A stretch of DNA of 21,575 nucleotides from the NCBI GenBank assembly GCA_959018155.1, contig CAUEKH010000003.1, positions 1 through 21,575 of the forward strand, read 5' to 3'. Every line of letters starts with the position of its first letter. Positions within the stretch are counted from its first letter, which is position 1. A model generated the notes under the pieces. It made no database searches, had not been told where the DNA came from, and saw only the letters and a program-made list of their open reading frames with translations. Below are positions 1 to 7,014 of the stretch, piece by piece. The position numbers and the translations under genes were made by a program. This stretch comes from an uncultured Hungatella sp. Its GTDB lineage: Bacteria > Bacillota > Clostridia > Lachnospirales > Lachnospiraceae.

Positions 1-20
1 ATCTCCGGCACTGCCCTGTC

Positions 21-563
21 TCACTTTCCATTTTCATAAAATACCTGTCTGCAGAGGAACACATATTCCTGATACGCCGGATACTGCTTCAAGTCTCCGA
101 TCCGGTCCGCCACACCGGTATAGTACCAGGCATGTTCTGACTTCCTCTTCTCATTAAAACGATCCCAGATTTTGTCTCCGATTGCCAGACAGTCCCTTGC
201 CGTACACCGCAGGTTGCTGAGCTTGTCCCCTAGAATCAGGATTTTGCTTTCGCGTGAAGCTGTCTCCAAGTGGGTCAGGGTTGCCGCTTTCCGTTCTCTC
301 CAGCTCTTAGACTTGTCCTCTGTCTCTTCCATCACCCAGCCAGTCACCCGATGTCCAAATTCTGCCTCAAGCTGCTCCTCTGTCACCCCTGCATCCTCCA
401 CCACATCATGGAGCAGGGCGGCGCAGATTAACTCCTCATCGTCCTCCATCATCGAAACGATTACCGCCGTCTCCAGCGGATGGACGATGTAGGGAACCGT
501 CGTCCCCTTCCGGAAAGCCCCATCATGGGCCTTCATCGCAAATGCTGCGGCCTTCTCAACCAT
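21..563 (-). CDS. HD-domain protein, MESH1-like (p)ppGpp hydrolase family
   Basis: 180 aa. The layout is that of stand-alone metal-dependent HD hydrolases related to the hydrolase half of RelA/SpoT and to MESH1. It shows RKG...YIVHP (His28), LHDVVED (His52-Asp53 and Glu56-Asp57) and GDKLSN (Asp113, Asn117), the expected Mn-binding and catalytic motifs in the right order. There is no synthetase or TGS domain, so if it acts on (p)ppGpp it would be a small alarmone hydrolase in the cytoplasm. The start is supported by AAAGGAG 7 nt upstream of the ATG. It is transcribed away from the membrane-protein gene at 792. The fold is clear; the substrate is inferred from the family, and other nucleotides are possible. 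The end lies 20 bases from the window edge, so downstream partners are unknown. Confidence 0.85.
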   Translation of the reverse strand: MVEKAAAFAMKAHDGAFRKGTTVPYIVHPLETAVIVSMMEDDEELICAALLHDVVEDAGVTEEQLEAEFGHRVTGWVMEETEDKSKSWRERKAATLTHLETASRESKILILGDKLSNLRCTARDCLAIGDKIWDRFNEKRKSEHAWYYTGVADRIGDLKQYPAYQEYVFLCRQVFYENGK

Positions 564-602
564 ATGGCATCTCCTTTGATTTCCTGTGTCCTCTTTCTTA
601 AT

Positions 603-611
603 ATATTACCA
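603..611 (-). promoter_or_regulatory. Possible extended -10 promoter for the HD-domain gene
   Basis: On the minus strand TGG-TAATAT (611 to 603) forms an extended -10 element about 40 nt upstream of the ATG at 563. The -35 is poor. A matching TGG-TAATAT sits before the LexA-like gene at 1945-1953. Tentative. Confidence 0.35.
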
Positions 612-638
612 CAAATTATTACGATTTAACAGTTAATC

Positions 639-667
639 TTGTAAGAAAGCATTTTTTCTGATATGCT
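639..667 (+). promoter_or_regulatory. Putative promoter of the membrane-protein gene at 792
   Basis: TTGTAA (639-644), a 17-nt spacer, and TATGCT (662-667). Each hexamer matches consensus at four of six positions. The predicted transcription start, near 674, falls at the first bases of the long hairpin at 672-747, so the hairpin would form the 5' end of the mRNA. Confidence 0.4.
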
Positions 668-671
668 AAGA

Positions 672-747
672 TTACTGTTCACACCACATGGGACTTCCGG
701 ATATGGGGATGCATCTCCCCGGAAGTCCCGTGTGGTGTGGACAGTAA
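672..747. repeat. Long near-perfect inverted repeat (29-bp arms), likely 5'-UTR hairpin
   Basis: The left arm 672-700 and right arm 719-747 are reverse complements over 29 positions with two differences. Both differences are left-arm T opposite right-arm G, so the plus-strand RNA keeps unbroken pairing through G-U wobbles. The 18-nt loop contains a smaller gggga/tcccc pairing, and outside the arms CTAAG (666-670) can pair with CTTAG (752-756) across a bulge. No T-tract follows on either strand, so it does not look like an intrinsic terminator. It ends about 45 nt before the start codon at 792. Confidence 0.85.
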
Positions 748-791
748 CCTGCTTAGAAACGCAAAAAACAAGAGGAGGCATATTGACAGCT

Positions 792-1517
792 ATGAGCCAA
801 TACAACAACTATTCCAGGCAGAACCGAAAAAAGGGGAACTCCGGTTATCGTTACAATTCCGGGCGGAGTGACTTCATGACGGTCCTCCTGTTCTATATCA
901 TTCCATTTATTGTAGTCAACAGTCTGATTTTCGTCCTTGTCACGGCGCGGCCGAAGGGATCCGTAACAATCGGAGAAACCTCCGATTTCATTTCCACTAC
1001 CATAGAGTTGAAGGTAAAGTCCCTTCTTCCTATCAAAGAACCGATCCTGACACTGGATGGCAACCCGGTGGAGATCACGAAAACAGGCTCGAAAACGTAT
1101 ACGGCAGTGTTAAACTCCAACGGCAGTCTGGAGGTGGAACTTGCCTCCATCAACCAGATGCGCAATATTTTTTATGAATCGATCAATATTCTGGATGACG
1201 CGCCGCCTGCAATTACGGATACCATCCTGGAAGATAACGTTCTTTCCTTCCGATTAGAGGATTCCCAGTCCGGCATAGACTATTCGAGTATTTACGCCTG
1301 CGACGAAGATACCCCGCAGATCCTTCCTCTGTCCATCGACAGAAGCACCGGAATCGTAACCTTCGATATGCAGAATGAGAATCTGACCATCTGTGCCAAA
1401 GATCTGATCGGCAACGAGGTGCGGGTCACGATTAATCCGGAAGGGCAGAATGTCGAGGAGGAACCACCGGCTGAAACGGCTCCGGAAGCTCCGGCGGAAA
1501 CCGGCGGGGCAGCCTGA
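792..1517 (+). CDS. Unrecognised single-pass membrane protein with extracellular domain
   Basis: 241 aa from the ATG at 792. AGAGGAGG (771-778) lies 13 nt before this ATG and 4 nt before an in-frame TTG at 783, so a start at 783 (244 aa) is about equally possible. The reading frame stays open upstream through the hairpin to 663, but that part lacks a ribosome binding site. I do not recognise the family. A basic, Asn/Tyr/Arg-rich cytoplasmic N-terminus (about residues 1-28) is followed by one hydrophobic segment (about 29-51). Then comes a roughly 160-residue extracytoplasmic region rich in short beta-like stretches, with an LDDAPPAI linker that suggests two tandem beta-sandwich domains. A Glu/Pro/Ala-rich C-terminal tail ends the protein. 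The topology is probably N-in, C-out. A terminator follows at 1640-1675. Confidence 0.75.
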   Translation: MSQYNNYSRQNRKKGNSGYRYNSGRSDFMTVLLFYIIPFIVVNSLIFVLVTARPKGSVTIGETSDFISTTIELKVKSLLPIKEPILTLDGNPVEITKTGSKTYTAVLNSNGSLEVELASINQMRNIFYESINILDDAPPAITDTILEDNVLSFRLEDSQSGIDYSSIYACDEDTPQILPLSIDRSTGIVTFDMQNENLTICAKDLIGNEVRVTINPEGQNVEEEPPAETAPEAPAETGGAA

Positions 1518-1547
1518 TTAATCCCGGCAGCCCGGCAATCGTATCTA

Positions 1548-1580
1548 AATAGCATCTGAATAGCATCAGAATAGCATCTG
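1548..1580. repeat. Three tandem copies of an 11-bp repeat
   Basis: Units AATAGCATCTG, AATAGCATCAG and AATAGCATCTG run head to tail, with a degenerate fourth copy just upstream (1537-1547). They lie in the 3' untranslated region after the membrane-protein gene. No function is evident. Confidence 0.8.
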
Positions 1581-1587
1581 AATATAA

Positions 1588-1627
1588 CAAAAACGGTAAC
1601 CTGCACACTCTTCGCGCAACTTACCGT
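1588..1627 (-). terminator. Intrinsic terminator of the LexA-like gene
   Basis: ACGGTAA (1593-1599) pairs with TTACCGT (1621-1627). Read on the minus strand, the stem is followed by TTTTTG. It lies about 50 nt beyond the stop codon of the minus-strand gene that ends at 1676. Confidence 0.55.
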
Positions 1628-1639
1628 CATCATTCACTT

Positions 1640-1676
1640 AAGACGGCAGATACTCCATTGATCCGCCGTCTTTTTT
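1640..1676 (+). terminator. Intrinsic terminator of the membrane-protein gene
   Basis: An 8-bp stem AAGACGGC (1640-1647)/GCCGTCTT (1665-1672) with a T-run that continues to 1676. It lies between convergent genes and abuts the stop codon of the minus-strand LexA-like gene. Confidence 0.75.
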
Positions 1677-1912
1677 CAACCCTTTGTAATTTTGTAGCCT
1701 ATCAGCTTAATCGTTCTCGGCCCATGTCCCAGACGAATCCGCCCCGTATCCTCCAACTCTTCCAGATAAAGACTGATAGTAGCTGTAGAATTTTTTCCTA
1801 CCCCGTCACATATCTCGCGTATGGTTGGAGAATATAGATTCTCTGAAACAAACCCCACAATAAACCGATAAATTCTTTCCTGCAGGTCGTAATCCCACCG
1901 TAGTCCTCTCAA
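1676..1912 (-). CDS. Small LexA-type winged-helix DNA-binding protein (no peptidase domain)
   Basis: 78 aa from a TTG start. The start is decided by AGGAGGG placed 7 nt before TTG at 1912; the longer frame to an ATG at 1954 has no ribosome binding site and would read through the Shine-Dalgarno sequence. The sequence follows the LexA N-terminal domain: LQERIYRFIVGFV, then SPTIREICDGVG as the turn and recognition-helix entry, and ATISLYLEELEDTGRI as the second helix and wing. The Ser-Lys autoprotease domain of real LexA (about 200 aa) is absent, so it cannot self-cleave in the usual way. The usual role would be DNA binding; targets are unknown. A possible extended -10 (TGG-TAATAT, 1945-1953) lies upstream. 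Confidence 0.75.
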   Translation of the reverse strand: MRGLRWDYDLQERIYRFIVGFVSENLYSPTIREICDGVGKNSTATISLYLEELEDTGRIRLGHGPRTIKLIGYKITKG

Positions 1913-1944
1913 TGTCTTCCCTCCTCTTAATTTTACATAGGAGT

Positions 1945-1953
1945 ATATTACCA
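1945..1953 (-). promoter_or_regulatory. Possible extended -10 promoter for the LexA-like gene
   Basis: On the minus strand TGG-TAATAT lies about 35 nt upstream of the TTG start at 1912. No convincing -35 is present. Confidence 0.35.
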
Positions 1954-2143
1954 TATTTCACCGCAGACATTAGTTGGTAAATTTTTCCATGAACACCGGT
2001 GCAGACCGTAAAAATCACCTCAGTTAAGATGGTATTGAACAAAAATCAATTTCCAGCGCGCCTCTTCTTTCGTCGCTTTTACTAAGGCATTTTATCGACC
2101 GTTTTCTTACAGACTCTCTCTGATTTCTATTTTACCATGGCCG

Positions 2144-3202
2144 TCATACATTGTAAACGGAAATGACATTTCTTTCAGCCGTGGAATCGCCTTTTACCAG
2201 TTCCGCCTCAAAAATCCGTTTCCGGGGCGCAGCCTGATTCTGGATAATATCAAAAAGAATCGTGATCGCCGCCTCTGCCATCTCTTCCACCGGCTGACGC
2301 ATGGTAGTCAGGGAGGGATTGTAGAAATGGGCAATGTCAAGCCCGTCAAATCCGGCCACGGAAAATGTCTCCGGAATCTGGAAGCCATGTTCAAAAATCG
2401 CCTTGCAGGCCCCGATCGCAATGCTGTCCGATATGGCGTACACTGCCGTGAAATCACATCGCTTCTCATTAAGCACCCGATTCATCATGGCATAACCATT
2501 TTCCATGGTGTAGCACGCTTCCGGATCTTCGGAAAAAATGCAGAGTTTCTGATCCATTTCCAGCCCATATTCCTTCAGCGCCTTCTCATACCCTTCCAGC
2601 CTGAGCCGTCCGATGCTCTCGTCGTCAGCCGTGGCGCCGAGAAAGAGAATTCTCTGATGTCCTAAGCTGCATAGATGGCGGACCATTCGGCAGCTTTCCT
2701 CCCGATCGTCCACCGACACAAACGAGTAGAGCGGAATCTCTTCCTGATAATCCGCTGTTCCGCTGGTGCAGAGCACGCAGGGGACCGTAAGCTGCTTTAA
2801 TTTCTCCGGACTGTGGGAAAAATAGCCTCCCATAAAAATGATTCCCCTCGGCTTCTTTTCCTTCACCAGTTCCAGTGCCACATCGACTTCATCCTGGTAG
2901 GCCTCCACGCGCTGCACGATAAAATCATATTTATTTCTCCTGATTTCCTCCTCAAGCACAGGAAACATCCTGCCGAAAAATGGATTGCTGATCCCTTTTA
3001 TCAGGACCGCCACCGCCTTCGAATCCGTCCGTTTTAAATTGCGGGCGCTGTTATTTGGAATATAATTATGCTCCTTTATCACCTGCATAATCATTTCCTT
3101 CGTCTCCGGGTTGATATCCGGATGATTATTGATAGCCCGTGACACGGTGCTGACGCCGACGCCACAGATTCTCGCTATATCTTTTATATTGACATCAGCC
3201 AT
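2144..3202 (-). CDS. LacI-family transcriptional regulator, probably of alpha-glucan genes
   Basis: 352 aa. The start at 3202 is chosen because GAGG lies 7 nt upstream and the protein then opens with the classic LacI helix-turn-helix (residues about 4-24: VNIKDIARICGVGVSTVSRAI). A hinge helix (about 48-58, PNNSARNLKR) and a periplasmic-binding-protein-like sensor domain (about 60-340) follow, with ISNPFFGRMFPVLEE at its start. Eighteen extra upstream codons are open but overlap the end of malQ and lack a ribosome binding site. It begins 14 bp after the malQ stop on the same strand, so the two form an operon. It probably binds the operator in the malQ promoter and so represses its own operon until a maltodextrin-type sugar is present. 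The ligand is inferred from context. No clear terminator is visible after the gene. Confidence 0.9.
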   Translation of the reverse strand: MADVNIKDIARICGVGVSTVSRAINNHPDINPETKEMIMQVIKEHNYIPNNSARNLKRTDSKAVAVLIKGISNPFFGRMFPVLEEEIRRNKYDFIVQRVEAYQDEVDVALELVKEKKPRGIIFMGGYFSHSPEKLKQLTVPCVLCTSGTADYQEEIPLYSFVSVDDREESCRMVRHLCSLGHQRILFLGATADDESIGRLRLEGYEKALKEYGLEMDQKLCIFSEDPEACYTMENGYAMMNRVLNEKRCDFTAVYAISDSIAIGACKAIFEHGFQIPETFSVAGFDGLDIAHFYNPSLTTMRQPVEEMAEAAITILFDIIQNQAAPRKRIFEAELVKGDSTAERNVISVYNV

Positions 3203-3216
3203 ATCATTTCCTCTTC

Positions 3217-4701
3217 TTAAGACAGCCTTCCGTAAATCCTGGCAAGTCTGCGGCATTTTCCGGCAAGTTCTTTCGTGAATTCACCTGGAAGCATCCTCCA
3301 TCTCCAGTTCTTACCCAGTGTGGACGGCTCGTTGATTCTGGCCTCCACGCCCAGACCCAGATAATCCTGAAGAGGGATCACCGCAAGATTGGCCACGCTG
3401 GAGAGAGCCATGCGCACGAAATCCCAGTGAATCTCCTCCTCCGGGGTATGGCCATTTCCCATATATTCCACGGAAAATGCCTTATCCTCGGGGTTTAAGT
3501 CCTCATACCAGCCGCGAATCGTATTGTTATCGTGAGTTCCCGTATAGACGACACAGTTCGGTGAATAGTTGTGCGGAAGATAGTCGCTCTCTTCTCTTGA
3601 GTCAAAAGCGAATTCCAGCACCTTCATCCCCGGAAATCCCGTGTCCTTCACAAGCTTCAGCACCGAAGGCGTCAGAAATCCTAAGTCCTCCGCGATAATA
3701 TCCGGTTGACCGAATTTTTCCTGCATTTTCTTAAAAATGTCGATTCCCGGCCCTTTCTCCCAGGTACCATGAATCGCAGTCTCACTCCCCGCCGGAATAG
3801 AATAGTACTCGTCAAAACCGCGGAAATGATCCACCCGCACCACATCATAGAGGCGGAAGCTGTACTCCATTCTTCTCAGCCACCACTCATACCCCGTCTT
3901 CTTATGGTAATCCCAGCGGTACAACGGATTTCCCCAGAGCTGGCCCGTGGCGGAAAAGCCATCGGGAGGACAACCTGCTACTGCCACCGGTCTGCCCTCT
4001 TCGTCGAACTGGAACAGTTCCGGATGGGACCAGCTGTCCGCGCTGTCGAATGCAACATAGATGGGGATATCACCGATAATGCGGATCCCATTTTCATGAG
4101 CGTACGCCTTTAACGCCTCCCACTGCTCCTCAAATTTCATCTGAAGAAATGCGTAAAATCCAATCTCAGCCTTCAGTTCGCTCTGAAGCTGTTCCATGGT
4201 CTCCTGAGTTCTGAGCCTGATTCCGTCATCCCAGTACGCCCAGCTCTTTCCCTCATAAGAATTCTTAACTGCCATATAGAAACAGTATTCCGCCGTCTCC
4301 GCCCACAGAGAATCCACTGCCTCTTCCGCCGTATGGCCTTCCGAAATCCATCTCTCATACGCGGTCTTTAAAAGTGGAAACCGGTTCACATAAATCTTTC
4401 CGTAATCAATATCTCTCGGATTCTCTCCAAAATCAGCCGCCTCGCACTCTTCTTCAGTCAGAAGCCCTTCTTTTACAAGCTGATCCAGGTCGATAAAGTA
4501 AGGATTCCCTGCAAATGCCGAGAAAGACTGGTAGGGCGAGTCCCCATAGCTGGTCGGTCCCAGCGGCAGAATCTGCCAGTACTTCTGCCCCGCCTCCTTT
4601 AACGTATCAATAAAATCATATGCCTCCTTTGAAAATGCCCCAATCCCGTACCTGGACGGAAGGCTCGCAACCGGAAGCAGCACACCACATTCCCTCATCA
4701 T
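3217..4701 (-). CDS. malQ: 4-alpha-glucanotransferase (amylomaltase, GH77)
   Basis: 494 aa, the usual length for a bacterial amylomaltase without an N-terminal extension. This cytoplasmic enzyme (EC 2.4.1.25) moves maltodextrin segments between chains and releases glucose. The catalytic set is complete: nucleophile Asp291 in VRVDHFRGF, acid/base Glu338 in IIAEDLG, and the third acid Asp391 in GTHDNNT. The N-terminal motif GVLLPVASLPS...GIG and the later PLGPTSYGDSPYQ are also typical. Two adjacent ATGs (4701 and 4698) follow AAGGAG; the second has the better spacing (7 nt). It is first in an operon with the LacI regulator and works on the same type of substrate as GlgB, encoded at 7015-10134. 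Confidence 0.95.
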   Translation of the reverse strand: MMRECGVLLPVASLPSRYGIGAFSKEAYDFIDTLKEAGQKYWQILPLGPTSYGDSPYQSFSAFAGNPYFIDLDQLVKEGLLTEEECEAADFGENPRDIDYGKIYVNRFPLLKTAYERWISEGHTAEEAVDSLWAETAEYCFYMAVKNSYEGKSWAYWDDGIRLRTQETMEQLQSELKAEIGFYAFLQMKFEEQWEALKAYAHENGIRIIGDIPIYVAFDSADSWSHPELFQFDEEGRPVAVAGCPPDGFSATGQLWGNPLYRWDYHKKTGYEWWLRRMEYSFRLYDVVRVDHFRGFDEYYSIPAGSETAIHGTWEKGPGIDIFKKMQEKFGQPDIIAEDLGFLTPSVLKLVKDTGFPGMKVLEFAFDSREESDYLPHNYSPNCVVYTGTHDNNTIRGWYEDLNPEDKAFSVEYMGNGHTPEEEIHWDFVRMALSSVANLAVIPLQDYLGLGVEARINEPSTLGKNWRWRMLPGEFTKELAGKCRRLARIYGRLS

Positions 4702-4767
4702 CGTTCTCCTTTTTTACCTTTCATTTTCAAATGCCACCGGCCGCCCCAGTGTTCCGGTAACGGTGTC

Positions 4768-4779
4768 GGTAACGTTTCC
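4768..4779. promoter_or_regulatory. LacI-type operator in the malQ promoter
   Basis: GGTAACGTTTCC is a near-palindrome (10 of 12 positions symmetric) centred on CG, the form typical of LacI-family operators. It lies about 16-27 bp downstream of the malQ -10, on the transcribed side, where a bound repressor would block initiation or escape. A second partial copy (CGGTAACG at 4755-4762) repeats the half at 4767-4774 twelve bases, just over one helical turn, away. Confidence 0.6.
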
Positions 4780-4794
4780 AATAAATTCTTTTTC

Positions 4795-4823
4795 ACTATA
4801 CCATAACAGGAAAATGGAATCAA
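4795..4823 (-). promoter_or_regulatory. Promoter of the malQ-lacI operon
   Basis: On the minus strand TTGATT (4823-4818), a 17-nt spacer and TATAGT (4800-4795) make a strong sigma-A-type promoter. The predicted start is near 4788, just upstream of the operator. Confidence 0.75.
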
Positions 4824-4888
4824 GTGTTTTTAAACAATTTGACCCGTAATGTTAAGAGAAAAGAAATACATAAAATGGATATTTCCAG

Positions 4889-4894
4889 TACAAT
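4889..4894 (+). promoter_or_regulatory. Possible -10 element for the SIMPL-domain gene
   Basis: TACAAT lies 25 nt before the ATG at 4920. The -35 (ATACAT, 17 nt upstream) is weak, so this is tentative. The ribosome binding site AAGGAGG (4904-4910) is strong. Confidence 0.4.
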
Positions 4895-4919
4895 AGACTA
4901 ACAAAGGAGGAGACAGATT

Positions 4920-5675
4920 ATGAGAAATATAGCAGGAAATACCACAGCCCTTCTGGCGGCTGCCGTTATTTTAGGGCTCACAGGCTGCACACAGGCAGCA
5001 TCATCTCAGCCGGTTTCGGATACATTTAAGGTAGAAACCGTGGCTGAAAAAGTCATCACTGTTCAGGCTGTTGAAAAAGTAAAGGTCACACCCGATATTG
5101 CGGAAATCGTATTTGCAGTGTCTACTCAGGCCGCAGACGCCAAATCGTGTCAGGAAAAGAACGCAGAGGATTTAGCCACTGTCATTACATTTCTGAAGGG
5201 TACCGGAATTGAGCAGCAGTCAATCCAGACGTCCAATTACGGGCTGAACCCGGTTTACGACTGGAATTCAGGCAGAACCATTACCGGTTATGAGATGCAG
5301 ACTAACATCACTGTATCCGACATCCCCATCGACAAGACAGGAGAACTTCTCTCTTCCTGTGTTGAGGCCGGCATCAACAATATCCAGAATGTAACCTATC
5401 TGTCCAGCCAGTATGACACCAGCTATCAGCAGGCATTAAGCGGCGCCATTGAAGCTGCAAAGGTAAAAGCGAACACGCTGGCCCAGGCCAGCGGCTGTAT
5501 CCTGGGTCCGGTTGTCAAGGTGGAAGAATTTACAGCTAATCAGCAGGCCCGCTATACCGGCTACCAAAACTACTCGGCAGCCAAAGAGGATGCATTGGAG
5601 GCAGCCCCCATGGCAGTAGAACCAGGTCAGCTCACCATCACTGCACAGATTTCTGTGGATTTTGAGATTCAGTAA
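4920..5675 (+). CDS. SIMPL-domain (DUF541) lipoprotein
   Basis: 251 aa. The N-terminus is a lipoprotein signal: basic start, hydrophobic stretch to residue 20 and an LTGC lipobox with Cys23 as the predicted lipidated residue. The rest matches the SIMPL/DUF541 family (BP26/OMP28-like): TVQAVEKVKVTPDIAEIVFAV near the start, TSNYGLNPVYDW in the middle, and QALSGAIEAAKVKANTLAQASG towards the end. Members form ring-like periplasmic or surface oligomers, and their biochemical role is poorly defined. Here it should sit on the outer face of the cytoplasmic membrane. AAGGAGG is 9 nt before the start. It appears monocistronic, facing the MscS gene across a bidirectional terminator. Confidence 0.9.
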   Translation: MRNIAGNTTALLAAAVILGLTGCTQAASSQPVSDTFKVETVAEKVITVQAVEKVKVTPDIAEIVFAVSTQAADAKSCQEKNAEDLATVITFLKGTGIEQQSIQTSNYGLNPVYDWNSGRTITGYEMQTNITVSDIPIDKTGELLSSCVEAGINNIQNVTYLSSQYDTSYQQALSGAIEAAKVKANTLAQASGCILGPVVKVEEFTANQQARYTGYQNYSAAKEDALEAAPMAVEPGQLTITAQISVDFEIQ

Positions 5676-5777
5676 GTCACTATCACCTCTTAATAAGTGG
5701 TAACAAAAGTGCCTTGCGCACGCGTTACTGCCTCACCGGCAGACTTTGCGTTAAATGTGCAGCCTGCCGGTAACAAA

Positions 5778-5824
5778 ATGGCCGGACAGATGAAAAACTT
5801 CCCATTTTTCACCTGCCCGGCCAT
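5778..5824. terminator. Bidirectional terminator between SIMPL and MscS genes
   Basis: 20-nt arms (5778-5797 and 5805-5824) with a 7-nt loop and two imperfect positions. The minus-strand RNA keeps these as G-U pairs and is followed by TTTTGTT; on the plus strand the stem is followed by GATTTTATTT. Pairing is therefore best for the MscS transcript, but it should serve both convergent genes. Confidence 0.8.
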
Positions 5825-5894
5825 GATTTTATTTACAGATATTTACTTTCCTGAACGATACTTACTCGCTTCGGATGTCATTTTGCTCCAGGCG

Positions 5895-6884
5895 TTATTT
5901 CCCCTCTTGGGACTGCATCATCGGAATCTCATTTTTCACATGAACGTCCAGCTGGTTAAACGGAATCTCAATTCCCGCCTTATCGAAGCGCAGCTTTACT
6001 TCTTCCGTTATCGCCCATTTTGTAGTCCAGTATTTATCGGTAGCGACCCAGCCGCGTCCTCCGATCGTCACTGAGCTGTCTCCCAAATTATCTACGAAAA
6101 TATCTATCGGTTCTTCCTTCATTATCTCCGGATTGCTGTGGTAAATATCCTCGAGAATTGCCTTGGCCTTCTTCAAATCAGATCCATAACCGATCCCTAC
6201 AGAAATGTCAATCCGCCGTTTTTCCATCGCAGTCACGTTCGTCAGCGGAGAATTGGACAGCGTGCCATTGGGAATGACTACCTGTTTGTTGTCAACCGTC
6301 GTCAGAACCGTGTATACAAGGCCAATTGTATGGACCGTTCCCTCCCCATCCTGGGAAATGATATAGTCCCCCACGCGAAATGGTTTCATCAAAAGTATCA
6401 GCACACCGCCCGCGAAATTTGCCAGACTTCCCTGCACCGCAAGACCGACCGCAATACTGGCTGAGCCGAGAAGCGCTACAATTGACGCGGAATTTATACC
6501 AATCTGGCCTGCGATGATAAATACCAGAAGGCAGTACATCGCGGCGTTAAACACCGAAAGCAGGAATTTTCTCAGGCTGATCTCCATATCCATTCGCTGG
6601 AAGGAACGGTTCAGCATTCGATAAATCAGCTTGATGATTCTGGACCCGATACCAAAGATAACGAGTGCAATCAGGACTTTGATTCCAAAAGCGATCAGCC
6701 CCGGAATCCACCCTTTTATCGTCTCAAGCATCACATTCGGTTTCAACTGCTCTAAATTTTCCTGTACCTCCTGTTGAAGCGCTGCCAGAGACTCTCCCGG
6801 CTGAGGCGCTGCCAGAGATTCCTCTGGCTGAAGCACTGCCAGAGATATCTGGGACAGCCAGGCGGACGCAGCATATAATATCAT
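5895..6884 (-). CDS. MscS-family small-conductance mechanosensitive channel
   Basis: 329 aa integral membrane protein. After a variable N-terminus come about three hydrophobic segments, then the diagnostic pore helix and entry to the beta domain: GSASIAVGLAVQGSLANFAGG followed by PFRVGDYI. The beta domain holds VVIPNGTLSNSPLTN, and the C-terminal alpha/beta part ends in EIPFNQLDVHV, both typical of MscS. It would open under membrane tension to release solutes on hypo-osmotic shock. Residues 14-40 consist of three copies of a nine-residue unit (SLAVLQPEE, SLAAPQPGE, SLAALQQEV), encoded by a 27-bp tandem repeat. GGAGG precedes the start at a rather long 13 nt. It lies 130 bp downstream of glgB on the same strand, with no clear promoter of its own, so cotranscription is possible. 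Confidence 0.93.
   Translation of the reverse strand: MILYAASAWLSQISLAVLQPEESLAAPQPGESLAALQQEVQENLEQLKPNVMLETIKGWIPGLIAFGIKVLIALVIFGIGSRIIKLIYRMLNRSFQRMDMEISLRKFLLSVFNAAMYCLLVFIIAGQIGINSASIVALLGSASIAVGLAVQGSLANFAGGVLILLMKPFRVGDYIISQDGEGTVHTIGLVYTVLTTVDNKQVVIPNGTLSNSPLTNVTAMEKRRIDISVGIGYGSDLKKAKAILEDIYHSNPEIMKEEPIDIFVDNLGDSSVTIGGRGWVATDKYWTTKWAITEEVKLRFDKAGIEIPFNQLDVHVKNEIPMMQSQEGK
6776..6856. repeat. 27-bp tandem repeat (3 copies) in the MscS N-terminus
   Basis: Units 6776-6802, 6803-6829 and 6830-6856 are in frame and all share CTGCCAGAGA. They encode three nine-residue copies just after the first residues of the channel protein. Confidence 0.85.
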
Positions 6885-7014
6885 TCTTTTTCTGTCTCCT
6901 CCATATGATTTCTTTTTTACCAGACTCCGGATTTTTCCGCAAAAGCAGCGGCAGCCGGATTGACTCCCCGGCCTGCGCTGCCTCCCGTTTTTCAGCCCCG
7001 GACCATTCAGCTTT

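Noticed and set aside
663..791. Upstream open extension of the membrane protein starting at ATG 663
   Set aside because: It would translate straight through the 29-bp hairpin, has no ribosome binding site, and a strong AGGAGG lies just before 783/792.
1913..1954. ATG start at 1954 for the LexA-like gene
   Set aside because: No Shine-Dalgarno before it; the frame there contains the AGGAGGG that serves the TTG at 1912.
3203..3256. N-terminal extension of the LacI regulator
   Set aside because: It overlaps malQ, lacks a ribosome binding site, and extends beyond the normal LacI start.
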